This document shows positions 28,628 to 36,328 of a stretch of DNA of 43,769 nt, one piece after another; positions within the stretch are counted from its first letter, which is position 1, and each line of letters starts with the position of its first letter. Under the pieces are notes generated by a model that was not told where the DNA came from, did not search any database, and worked only from the letters and a program-made list of their open reading frames with translations. A program made the position numbers and the translations under genes. Origin of the DNA: Cytophaga sp. FL35. Its GTDB lineage: Bacteria; Bacteroidota; Bacteroidia; Flavobacteriales; Flavobacteriaceae. Location: assembly GCF_014349235.1 (NCBI RefSeq), contig NZ_JACSOH010000033.1, positions 1 through 43,769 on the forward strand. The letters run 5' to 3'.

Positions 28628-29239
28628 ATGAATCGTATCGTAGTTCTCTTAGTTATTTTTTCCTTAGGTGCTTTTTATTTGATTGGGTCAAATAAAGAAC
28701 CGCCTTTAGAAGCTTATACTGTCATTCCGGAAGTAAAAATAGATTCACTTACTGCAGAGAGAGCTTACGAGGAAGTGATGAATGTGTTGATGCATCCGCG
28801 ATGTATGAACTGTCACCCCACAGATGACATTCCAAAACAGGGAATGGACAGGCATCCACATTACTTTGGGATGTCTAGGGGAAAAGAAAACAAAGGTTTT
28901 TCGGCCACCAAATGCGCTACTTGTCATCAAGAAGCAAATAATTTGAATTCAGGTGTGCCCGGTGCTCCACATTGGTCTTTGGCACCTGCTTCCATGGGTT
29001 GGCAAGGTCTTTCGAGGTCGGAAATTGCCCAGAGACTGTTGGACCCAGAAACCAACGGAGGAAAATCGCATAAAGAATTGGTTACCCATATGACGGAAGA
29101 TGAGCTGGTGCTGTGGGCGTGGAACCCCGGAGTGGATGCCAATGGTATCCCGAGGAAAAAGCCACCCATATCCGAGGAAGAATTTAAAAAAGCAGTGGAA
29201 AAATGGTTTGATGAAGGGGCGCCCGTTCCTTCCAAATAA
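28628..29239 (+). CDS. Membrane-anchored c-type cytochrome with two CxxCH sites
   Basis: The 203-aa protein has one N-terminal hydrophobic segment (residues 4-20), serving as signal anchor or signal peptide. It has two haem c sites, CMNCH at residues 59-63 and CATCH at 96-100. The conserved block PGAPHWSLAPASMGWQGLS lies between the second site and the C-terminus. It is the first gene of a molybdenum-hydroxylase operon, 5 nt before the 2Fe-2S subunit. It probably takes electrons from the hydroxylase in the periplasm and passes them to the respiratory chain. The match is to isoquinoline 1-oxidoreductase-associated cytochromes. Confidence 0.85.
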   Translation: MNRIVVLLVIFSLGAFYLIGSNKEPPLEAYTVIPEVKIDSLTAERAYEEVMNVLMHPRCMNCHPTDDIPKQGMDRHPHYFGMSRGKENKGFSATKCATCHQEANNLNSGVPGAPHWSLAPASMGWQGLSRSEIAQRLLDPETNGGKSHKELVTHMTEDELVLWAWNPGVDANGIPRKKPPISEEEFKKAVEKWFDEGAPVPSK

Positions 29240-29244
29240 AAAAT

Positions 29245-29751
29245 ATGAAAATAGCGCTTCAAGTAAATGGGGAGCATCACTCCCTCGAAATAGCCGATGA
29301 AAATACCCCGTTATTGTGGGTCGTCAGGGATTTACTGAATTTAAAGGGAACCAAATTTGGTTGTGGAAAAGCGGCTTGCGGGGCATGTACGCTCCATGTA
29401 GATGGGGAGGCAGTAAGGTCTTGTTCCTATGCCGTAAAATTTGCGGACGGAAAGAAAGTAACTACTATTGAAGGTTTGGGAAACGAGGAAGCACCTCATC
29501 CTGTACAACAAGCTTGGTTGGAGCACGTAGTACCTCAATGCGGTTACTGTCAGCCAGGATTTATGATGGCCACTGCCGCCTTAATTTCAAAGAATCCAAA
29601 ACCTACGGATGAGGATATCGATAAAAATATCATTAATATATGCCGATGCGCTACCTACTATCGTATGCGAAAAGCCATTCACCGCGCTGCTGAACTGGAA
29701 CGTCAGCGATTGAGCCTTACCCCTAAAAACATCGAAAATGGCGAAGAATAA
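29245..29751 (+). CDS. 2Fe-2S subunit of a xanthine dehydrogenase-family oxidoreductase (IorA/CoxS type)
   Basis: This small subunit passes electrons from the molybdenum site. In 168 aa there is a plant-type ferredoxin cluster site with Cys40, Cys45, Cys48 and Cys60 (KFGCGKAACGACTLHVDG). The helical-domain cluster uses Cys99 and Cys102 (PQCGYCQPGFMM), and Cys133 and Cys135 (NICRCATYYRMRKAI). All eight ligands are present. There is no FAD subunit in the operon, as expected for IorAB-type enzymes that use a cytochrome as acceptor. The last 14 bases overlap the next gene. Confidence 0.93.
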   Translation: MKIALQVNGEHHSLEIADENTPLLWVVRDLLNLKGTKFGCGKAACGACTLHVDGEAVRSCSYAVKFADGKKVTTIEGLGNEEAPHPVQQAWLEHVVPQCGYCQPGFMMATAALISKNPKPTDEDIDKNIINICRCATYYRMRKAIHRAAELERQRLSLTPKNIENGEE

Positions 29752-31903
29752 GATATCTAGAAGAAAGTTTTTGGTGCGTGGTGGTTTGGGAACGATTGGA
29801 GTGCTTGCCGTGGGGACCTACCTTTTTAGAAACCCCATAAGAAGGCAAATAGCTGGGGCATTGAATACGGCCGACACACCGTACTTGGGCGATACGTCTA
29901 CGCCGGTCATTTGGTTTGAAATAACCGAAGAAAATATAGTGATTCTCCACAGCCCGAAAGTAGAAATGGGTCAAGGAACTTTTACCGGTTTGGCGCAAAT
30001 GGCCGCCGAAGAACTGGAAATTGACATGAGTCAAATTGAAGTGGTTCATGCGCAATCCATTTCTGGAAATGTTGACAGTTTTGCTACGGGGGGAAGTACC
30101 TCTATTTCGGCACTTTGGGTTCCGCTACGGGAATTGGCCGCAACCATGCGTGAAATGCTGTTGCAAAAAGCTGCTGAGAAAATGGAAGTAGAAAAGAGTA
30201 CCCTAACCATTTCCCAGGGAAAAGTTTATTCCGGCAGCACCGAGATGAGCTATGCCCAAATAGCGGAAGGTGTTGTAGAGTGGGAAGTACCCGATACTCC
30301 AAAGCTAAAACCTGTTTCGCAGATGAAATGGGTGGGGAAGCCAGTACCAAGGGTCGATTTGGCGGACAAAGTTTTTGGAGCACCTATTTTTGGAATGGAT
30401 GCCACATTGCCAAATATGCTGTATGGTTCCGTGGTTCGCTCTTCAAAAATTGGGGCGGTCTATAAAGATGCCGATATTTCAAAGGCTGAAAATATGCCGG
30501 GAGTGGTCAAAATTGTAAAGGAAGATGATTTTGTGGGCGTAGTTGCCCAATCATTTACCGAAGCGGAAAATGCCAAAAACGCTATTGAAGTGACTTGGGA
30601 AACTACTAAAAATTGGCAAACTCAAGATATACGTTCCATGCTCGAAGTGGGCAAGGGAACGCCCTTTGTGATTCAAAAAGCGGGGGATGTTGATGATTTT
30701 TTAGCGGATGATTCGACAGTTGAATCCTCATACTGGAGCCCGATTGGGGCACATGCGCAGATAGAGCCCAATGGTGCTTTGGCCCACGTGGAGAAAGATA
30801 AGGCAACCATTTATATGTCTACCCAAGTGGTGAAAATTTCCAGGGATGAGATAGCTAATCGTTTGGGGTTGGCTAAAGACCAAGTGAATTTGGTACCCAC
30901 CTTTTTGGGAGGTGGATTCGGAAGGCGACTACATACCCCTAATGGGATTCAAGCGGCGGTTTTGAGCAAAGCAGTGGGTAGACCTGTAAAATGCTTTTTC
31001 TCAAGAAAGGAAGAATTTCAGAATGATACCTTTAGGCCACCTACCCATCACGTGTTAAAAGCCAAGTTGGATAATGATGGCGGTATTGAAACTTTTGAAC
31101 ATAATGTGTCCAGTGGCGATGTCGCTTTCGGTTCACCTATGGTTCCGGGTATTGCTGAGCCTATTTTGGGTGCCGATTTGGGTGCTTGGCGTGGAGGAAT
31201 GGTACAGTATGGAGCCATTCCTAATTATCAGGCCATTTCATGGAGGGTTCAACTGCCCTTTGCTACCAGTTGGTGGCGCAGTTTGGGATTGTTGGCCAAT
31301 ACCTTTGCCATTGAAAGTTTTATGGATGAGTTGGCGGTCAAAGCCAAAAAAAATCCAGCGGACTTCCGGCTGGCGCATATTCAAAAGGATGATAGGGGAG
31401 AGCGCTTAGCCAATGTTATCAAGAAGGTAGTGGAAGTTTCCGGCTATAAAGATGAGTTGGTAAATAATAGGGCCATGGGTTTTGCCGCTTCTACTGATGC
31501 CAACACACCATGCGCCCAAGTTGTGGAAGTTTCCATCGAGCACAATGAAATAAAGGTACACAAAGTTACTTGTGCTATGGATCCAGGGTTGGTGGTAAAT
31601 CTCGATCAAGTAAAAGCGCAATGTGAGGGCGCCATCATCATGGGAATAAGCGCTTCATTGTTCGAAAAAATGGAAGTTGAAGATGGTGCATTGACACCTA
31701 CTATTTACGGGCCTTATCAAATGGCCATGATGAAACATTCACCCAAGGAAATTGATATAATTCTATTACAAGGAGCAGATGCTCCCGGGGCAGTTGGGGA
31801 ACCACCATTAGGACCTATTGGGGCGGCCATCGCCAACGCGGTGTTTAGACTAACCGGGCAACGTATTAGAAGAATGCCACTGCAGGATCATCTACAAGTT
31901 TAA
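29738..31903 (+). CDS. Tat-exported molybdopterin-binding subunit (IorB-like)
   Basis: This is the catalytic subunit of an aldehyde/xanthine dehydrogenase-family molybdenum hydroxylase, closest in layout to isoquinoline 1-oxidoreductase beta subunit. The 721-aa protein starts with a twin-arginine signal (SRRKFLVRG, Arg8-Arg9, then a hydrophobic stretch), so it is exported folded. Cofactor motifs include TFLGGGFGRRLHTP and TSWWRSLGLLANTFAIESFMDELA. The C-terminal GAVGEPPLGPIGAAIANAV contains the catalytic-glutamate motif. The substrate is unknown. No XdhC-like maturation factor or MPT cytosine-dinucleotide transferase is in view, so these must lie elsewhere. It converges with the phosphotriesterase gene, 2 nt apart. 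Confidence 0.92.
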   Translation: MAKNKISRRKFLVRGGLGTIGVLAVGTYLFRNPIRRQIAGALNTADTPYLGDTSTPVIWFEITEENIVILHSPKVEMGQGTFTGLAQMAAEELEIDMSQIEVVHAQSISGNVDSFATGGSTSISALWVPLRELAATMREMLLQKAAEKMEVEKSTLTISQGKVYSGSTEMSYAQIAEGVVEWEVPDTPKLKPVSQMKWVGKPVPRVDLADKVFGAPIFGMDATLPNMLYGSVVRSSKIGAVYKDADISKAENMPGVVKIVKEDDFVGVVAQSFTEAENAKNAIEVTWETTKNWQTQDIRSMLEVGKGTPFVIQKAGDVDDFLADDSTVESSYWSPIGAHAQIEPNGALAHVEKDKATIYMSTQVVKISRDEIANRLGLAKDQVNLVPTFLGGGFGRRLHTPNGIQAAVLSKAVGRPVKCFFSRKEEFQNDTFRPPTHHVLKAKLDNDGGIETFEHNVSSGDVAFGSPMVPGIAEPILGADLGAWRGGMVQYGAIPNYQAISWRVQLPFATSWWRSLGLLANTFAIESFMDELAVKAKKNPADFRLAHIQKDDRGERLANVIKKVVEVSGYKDELVNNRAMGFAASTDANTPCAQVVEVSIEHNEIKVHKVTCAMDPGLVVNLDQVKAQCEGAIIMGISASLFEKMEVEDGALTPTIYGPYQMAMMKHSPKEIDIILLQGADAPGAVGEPPLGPIGAAIANAVFRLTGQRIRRMPLQDHLQV

Positions 31904-31905
31904 GT

Positions 31906-32901
31906 CTATTTTTTGATAGAAGGCAGAAAAGCCTTTCTAGGGTTGTCAATGAGTAATTGGTCTATTTCGCTTTTATTAAATCCACGGGACTTTAGAGCGG
32001 GAATTAAGTGAAGCGGTATTGCATCAAACTTCCGGATGGCACCTCCTGCGGGAAATCCGTTTCCATCGTGGGATAGCAGTACTTTATGCAGTACATCGTG
32101 CTCCTTAAATTTTAAAAGTCTTAGGACATATGCTTCCACGTTATCAGATTTTACTCCGTCCAATGATATCCAAGTCCCTTTTTCTGCCATTTCCAATAAA
32201 ATTGTGTCATCGGTTACTTTATTGGCATGAACCCAGATCCACGCATTGGGTGATACTCCTTTTTCATTGAGTAGTTTGAGGGTCAAATGGGCCGCTTGAA
32301 TATTTTCTCCCGTATGAATGGCAAGGGTGAGCCCTGTTTTTAGATGGGTAAGAATTCCTGCTTCTACCAGTTTTTGATCAATTTCTGAGGGAACTCCGGA
32401 ATCAAAGGCCAGTTTAATAAATCCTGGGTGAATGGACGTTCCTTCAATACCATCAAAGAACTCTTTTGTCCAGATTTCGGCAAGCTCTGCAGGGCTTAGT
32501 CGGTAGGCGAATTTTGGAATGTACCGGTCATTTGCACCTCCATAAAATCCAGTATTGGTGATAATATGAACTCCTGAGGCATTTGATATTTTTTCAAGGA
32601 GGTCTATCCGTCTGCCAAAATAGGCCGTAGTACAATCAAAGATAGAATGGATTCCCATTTCTTTTAATCCCTTTAAATAGGGAACTACCTGTTCCATTAA
32701 TCGGCTTTCATTGTAATAGGAAGTGGAATCGGCCCGTTTTCCGAAATTGGAAATGATATGTTCGTGCGTCAATGAAACGCCCAAGGATTTCGCATGTATG
32801 AATCCTTTTACAGTGGCAATGGAATCATTTTGGGCATGGGAAATATTGAAAAATAGCGTACTAAGTATTAGAAATCCTCCATACGCTATTTTACTTTTCA
32901 T
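31906..32901 (-). CDS. Secreted phosphotriesterase-family metal hydrolase
   Basis: The 331-aa protein has a signal peptide ending near NISHA (residue 23) and a TIM-barrel amidohydrolase of the phosphotriesterase/PHP-like family. Metal ligands are visible: His46 and His48 in SLTHEHI, the bridging lysine in GFIKLAFDSG, the histidines of AIHTGEN and WVHANK, and the Asp of LLSHDGNG. Real activity in this family is often lactonase or aryl esterase rather than phosphotriesterase, and the substrate cannot be told here. It lies 7 nt behind the DUF3050 gene on the same strand, so the two form an operon. Confidence 0.9.
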   Translation of the reverse strand: MKSKIAYGGFLILSTLFFNISHAQNDSIATVKGFIHAKSLGVSLTHEHIISNFGKRADSTSYYNESRLMEQVVPYLKGLKEMGIHSIFDCTTAYFGRRIDLLEKISNASGVHIITNTGFYGGANDRYIPKFAYRLSPAELAEIWTKEFFDGIEGTSIHPGFIKLAFDSGVPSEIDQKLVEAGILTHLKTGLTLAIHTGENIQAAHLTLKLLNEKGVSPNAWIWVHANKVTDDTILLEMAEKGTWISLDGVKSDNVEAYVLRLLKFKEHDVLHKVLLSHDGNGFPAGGAIRKFDAIPLHLIPALKSRGFNKSEIDQLLIDNPRKAFLPSIKK

Positions 32902-32908
32902 GTCCTTA

Positions 32909-33697
32909 TTAATTGGTGAGTTGTTTTTTGGTTAACTCAATTTCGGATGCAATTTCATCCCAGAGTTTTATTCTAACTTTTAAGGCATGTTTAGCTGCAT
33001 CCAAAGCTTCTAGCCAATTAAGCTCACTATTGCCACAAAGCTCTTTGATCATTTCCAATGATAAAGGTCCGTGCTCATCACCATCTACTTCAATATGTCT
33101 TTCTAGGTAGTAGGTTAATTTTGGATAGTTAGGTTTTTGTTCCTTGGAGGACTGTTCAATTATTTCCAAGAACATATCCGGAATTAAATCCTCCCTGCCA
33201 AAAGTAAAGGCAGAAGCTATTTTATGCACTTTGTTTTCCTTGATGGTTTGAAAAGTGAACAATAAAAACTCCTTTTCGGCGGGTTGTAAATCGGCCTTGT
33301 TAATATCCTCCTCAATAGTATCAAGCCCCTTTAGGGAATTTACGAAAGAAAGAACCTTACTGGTATCGGCATTCACCTCTTCCATGGCATCCAAGTACAT
33401 TTCAAAGTGACTTTTGGGAGTGCCTTTTTCGTTAACATCGGTTTCCTCACCCCAGACAATTTCATTGATAAAGCGGGCCGTTGTGGTATTTTTTGCTGGT
33501 TTCCAAGGTACTTGAACACAAGTAAGATGATTTTGAAGCGCTTTTAAAAGCGACATAAAATCCCAAACAGGATAGACATGTTTTTGCATGAACAAACGTA
33601 CATCATCCATTTCGGCCAACAGGCCATAAACGCGGTGGTTAGTGAGTTCATCTCTTAGCGGTTGGATTTCTTTTTCAAGGGGGGCAATTCCAATCAT
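32909..33697 (-). CDS. DUF3050 family protein (haem-oxygenase-like fold)
   Basis: The 262-aa protein reads IAPLEKEIQPLRDELTNHRVYGLLAEMDDVRLFMQKHVYPVWDFMSLLKALQ, typical of DUF3050. Members are all-helical and related in fold to haem-oxygenase/TenA-like proteins with conserved His and Glu residues (FMQKHVYPVWDF, YYLERHIEVDGDEHGP). Many such enzymes are di-iron oxygenases, but the function of DUF3050 is not established. I place the start at 33697. A longer frame from 33748 would begin upstream of a promoter-like -7 box and its N-terminal 17 residues look non-family. Confidence 0.85.
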   Translation of the reverse strand: MIGIAPLEKEIQPLRDELTNHRVYGLLAEMDDVRLFMQKHVYPVWDFMSLLKALQNHLTCVQVPWKPAKNTTTARFINEIVWGEETDVNEKGTPKSHFEMYLDAMEEVNADTSKVLSFVNSLKGLDTIEEDINKADLQPAEKEFLLFTFQTIKENKVHKIASAFTFGREDLIPDMFLEIIEQSSKEQKPNYPKLTYYLERHIEVDGDEHGPLSLEMIKELCGNSELNWLEALDAAKHALKVRIKLWDEIASEIELTKKQLTN

Positions 33698-33724
33698 AAA
33701 ATTCTTTTTCAAAAGTGTTCGCTT

Positions 33725-33732
33725 CAAAGGTA
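33725..33732 (-). promoter_or_regulatory. Putative -7 box of the DUF3050-phosphotriesterase operon
   Basis: On the minus strand TACCTTTG runs from 33732 to 33725, 27 nt before the ATG at 33697. Because transcription would begin near 33718, an earlier start codon at 33748 could not be used, which supports the shorter protein. Positions 33749-33923 otherwise contain no gene. Confidence 0.5.
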
Positions 33733-33923
33733 CTTTAATAGTTGGCACCTTGACATTGTTTCGTTTAAAGAGCGGATTTATCAGGCAAAAATAAGCATTG
33801 TCGGTATTCTAGGCTAGTTTAGAAAATTTCAAAGACTATAAAAGAATAAGCAATTCTTATGAAGAAAAAAAGAAGTCATTTATCCTAAGAATAGGGATAT
33901 TTTTTTCTAATAAACGTGTGTAT

Positions 33924-34226
33924 TTAACTCACTGAGTTTCTCATATTCTTACTTCTTTTCCTTTTGCGAAACTCCGTGCTTTCCATATGTTTTCTAGTCC
34001 GGTAGATAGAAATGACGGCAATGCACGTCCAGATGATATTGGTTACGAAGGAAGGCATAGCGTTGTAATACAGACAGTTGATGGCAATTAGGAAGCCGCC
34101 CAATAAATTTAGGTAACTGCAAAGTTTTGAAAAGTCTTTGGTCTTGTTGAGGGTGAGAGCATAGGAGACCAGTACCATAATAGAACCGGACCAGCCAAAA
34201 ACATCTAAGAAATATTTTAGTTCCAT
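33924..34226 (-). CDS. Small CBU_0592-like membrane protein
   Basis: The 100-aa product has three hydrophobic stretches (WSGSIMVLVSYALTL, LNLLGGFLIAINCLYY, FVTNIIWTCIAVISIY) and a basic C-terminal tail. It resembles small CBU_0592-type integral membrane proteins of unknown function. I use ATG at 34226; an in-frame TTG at 34232 directly abuts the MarR stop. It is co-transcribed behind the marR gene, and its role may be linked to whatever that regulator senses. Confidence 0.75.
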   Translation of the reverse strand: MELKYFLDVFGWSGSIMVLVSYALTLNKTKDFSKLCSYLNLLGGFLIAINCLYYNAMPSFVTNIIWTCIAVISIYRTRKHMESTEFRKRKRSKNMRNSVS

Positions 34227-34232
34227 AGACAA

Positions 34233-34721
34233 TTAATTTTTCTCGTTCAGTTTTTGAACGATTCTTTCCTTAAAATCAGAGGAGATCATGTGTTGTTCTA
34301 CAATCCGTAATTCTTCTAGAAGTTTGGTGTTGTGGTCCATCATATCTTCTAGGGCTTCCGTAGCCGCTTCCCAATAATAATGTAGTTGCGGTAACTTTTC
34401 AATAGCTTTTTCAGATAAGCTCAAAAGATGCTTCCTACTGTCGTTTGGGTCTTGCTCCGAAATGAGATAACCGTTCCTTTTCATCTTTTTTATCAGTTTG
34501 ATGACCCCAGGGTGGCTTATTTGAAGAAAATCGGCAATTTCGGTAACGGCCAATTTCCCTTCTTTTTCCAACAAAACAAAAATCATGTGCCAGTTGGGTT
34601 CAATGTCAATATTGTACTCCTGGTAAAACTGCCTTGTTTGGGTAACGAACAAGTCATTTAAGCGCTTGAGCCTAGCTGTTAGTCCGGGATACCCCATTTC
34701 GTATAGAAAGTCGTTACTCAT
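34233..34721 (-). CDS. MarR family transcriptional regulator
   Basis: From ATG at 34721 (MSNDFLYEMGYPGL) the protein has 162 aa. It shows a winged helix-turn-helix: GKLAVTEIADFLQISHPGVIKLIKKMKRNGYLISEQDPNDSRKHLLSLSEKA, the MarR pattern including the DxR wing. The frame opens 12 codons further upstream, but that start lies beyond the -7 box. Two 12-bp repeats flank the box and suggest autorepression. The downstream partner is a small membrane protein. Confidence 0.93.
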   Translation of the reverse strand: MSNDFLYEMGYPGLTARLKRLNDLFVTQTRQFYQEYNIDIEPNWHMIFVLLEKEGKLAVTEIADFLQISHPGVIKLIKKMKRNGYLISEQDPNDSRKHLLSLSEKAIEKLPQLHYYWEAATEALEDMMDHNTKLLEELRIVEQHMISSDFKERIVQKLNEKN

Positions 34722-34730
34722 GTTGTTTAT

Positions 34731-34775
34731 GTTACTAGTTACGCAAATATAAAACAAAAAAGAGTAACTGGTTAC
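34731..34775 (-). promoter_or_regulatory. marR promoter with paired operator candidates
   Basis: On the minus strand TATATTTG (34751 to 34744) is a -7 box 22 nt before the ATG. It is flanked by GTTACTAGTTAC (34731-34742) and GTAACTGGTTAC (34764-34775, an inverted repeat GTAAC/GTTAC). The two share 10 of 12 bases and are 33 bp apart, about three helical turns. One covers the transcription start and the other the -33 region, the ideal placement for autorepression by a MarR dimer. Confidence 0.6.
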
Positions 34776-34837
34776 ATAAATAATTAAATTTTGATTATTT
34801 GAATCTATTTTTCATGTAGGAAGATGTTTTTCGCTAT

Positions 34838-36319
34838 TTATTTTTGAGCAGTTTTAAGTCCGTACAGAAATATACCGGCCATTACCACCATAAAAAGGGC
34901 GAAAGGTAGCGAGGTGATAATCAATAACTTTTGTACTGCAGTGAGCACATCTATTTCCGGCTTAACGTTACCTAGCAGTAAGAGGGCGATCGTAGATAAC
35001 AAAATAAAAACCGACCATACTAATCTGTGCTTTTTCTTGGGGTTCTTCTTGCCATTGTCCGTAAACATGCTCAATACAAATACGGCAGAATCTACGGAAG
35101 TCACTAAAAAGCCAATGAGGAGTAGAATGGTCATAAAGTTGAGTGCTGTTGCCATGGGGTAATTCTCCAAAAAAACGAAGAGCGACGAAAAAACGTTGCT
35201 GAATTCCCCCGTGTAGCTTCCCCAAGATTCGATGACTTGAAAAGCCGATGTTCCAAAAACGGAAAACCAAAAGAAGGTGCCGAAAGAGGGTAAGATAAGT
35301 ACGCCCAATAACAACTGACGGAGAGTTCGTCCTTTGGAAATTCGGGCAATGAAAATACCGGTGAAGGGTGCCCATGCTAACCAAAACGCCCAATAATAGA
35401 ACGTCCAATCGGTTAAAAATGCTATTCCCGGATTGTAATTGCCAATGGCAAGGCTCATCGGCACAAAATCGATTACATACTGTGCGCTTGCTTTAAAAAA
35501 GGAAGAAATGATTTCCCACATATCGCTGGTGACAAAGACAAAGAACATCAGCAAAAGCGTGCCTATAATATTCACTTTGGAGATGATTTTAATACCCTTG
35601 TTCAAGCCCTGCCATGCGGAGAGAAAGGCAATGGCCGATACCAACATGGTAAGTGTCAATACCGATGTCAAACCCCAATCGGTCTTTAAAATATGGTTGA
35701 GTCCGCCATTGATTTGAGTAGTTCCCAGGCCAATAGCGGCAATAAGCCCGAAAACTGTGGTGATGATGGTCATTACATCAATTCCCATTCTAGCTGTGGA
35801 GTAGGGTGTGACATCTTCAATGGCCGCGCTCACGCGCACTTTTTTCTTTTGGGCAAACAGGGCATAGCCAATGACCATGGCAAAGAGACCGTAAAAGGCC
35901 CATGCGGTAAAACCCCATTGGTAGAAGGTGAATTCCAGGGCGAGAATTTCAGGTGACAAAGCTGAAGTGTAAGGCGGATTTTGCTGCATAAAAACAGGTT
36001 CCTGTACGGCCCTTAAAAGAATTCCGGCGCCCATTCCGGCGCTATACAACATGGCCGTCCATGCCCAAAGGCTATGTTCTGGCTTTGCATTTTTTTTACC
36101 CAGTTTTATCTTTCCCCAAGGGGAAAAGGCAATTCCTAATAATAACAAAACGCAGCCTAGGCCCAAATACAGATAAAAATAACCAAAGTAGTTGCGTACC
36201 CAAATAGAAGCCACTTCAATAACTTCATAAGCGGCCTCGGTAAAAAGAAAAACCCAAAGAATAAATACCAAAAGAATACCGATGGAGGTGGTAAGTAATG
36301 GGTTTTTAAGTAGTTTCAT
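34838..36319 (-). CDS. BCCT family transporter
   Basis: The 493-aa protein has about 12 hydrophobic segments and belongs to betaine/carnitine/choline transporters of the inner membrane. The family signature WTFYYWAFWLAWAPFTGIFIARISKGRTLRQLLLG is clear. The motif usually reading SAGMGxGLLFWGVAEP is SAGMGAGILLRAVQEPVF here, so a normally conserved aromatic residue of TM3 is gone and substrate choice may differ. It has no long cytosolic osmosensory tail. It lies 9 nt behind the SDR gene in a three-gene minus-strand operon. Confidence 0.92.
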   Translation of the reverse strand: MKLLKNPLLTTSIGILLVFILWVFLFTEAAYEVIEVASIWVRNYFGYFYLYLGLGCVLLLLGIAFSPWGKIKLGKKNAKPEHSLWAWTAMLYSAGMGAGILLRAVQEPVFMQQNPPYTSALSPEILALEFTFYQWGFTAWAFYGLFAMVIGYALFAQKKKVRVSAAIEDVTPYSTARMGIDVMTIITTVFGLIAAIGLGTTQINGGLNHILKTDWGLTSVLTLTMLVSAIAFLSAWQGLNKGIKIISKVNIIGTLLLMFFVFVTSDMWEIISSFFKASAQYVIDFVPMSLAIGNYNPGIAFLTDWTFYYWAFWLAWAPFTGIFIARISKGRTLRQLLLGVLILPSFGTFFWFSVFGTSAFQVIESWGSYTGEFSNVFSSLFVFLENYPMATALNFMTILLLIGFLVTSVDSAVFVLSMFTDNGKKNPKKKHRLVWSVFILLSTIALLLLGNVKPEIDVLTAVQKLLIITSLPFALFMVVMAGIFLYGLKTAQK

Positions 36320-36328
36320 TAAGGAGTT

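Noticed and set aside
33749-33923. Stem TATCC/GGGATA followed by T7 near 33,880-33,907
   Set aside because: It reads as a terminator on the + strand, but the genes on both sides are on the minus strand, so it has no clear job there. The minus-strand version lacks a T-tract directly behind the stem.
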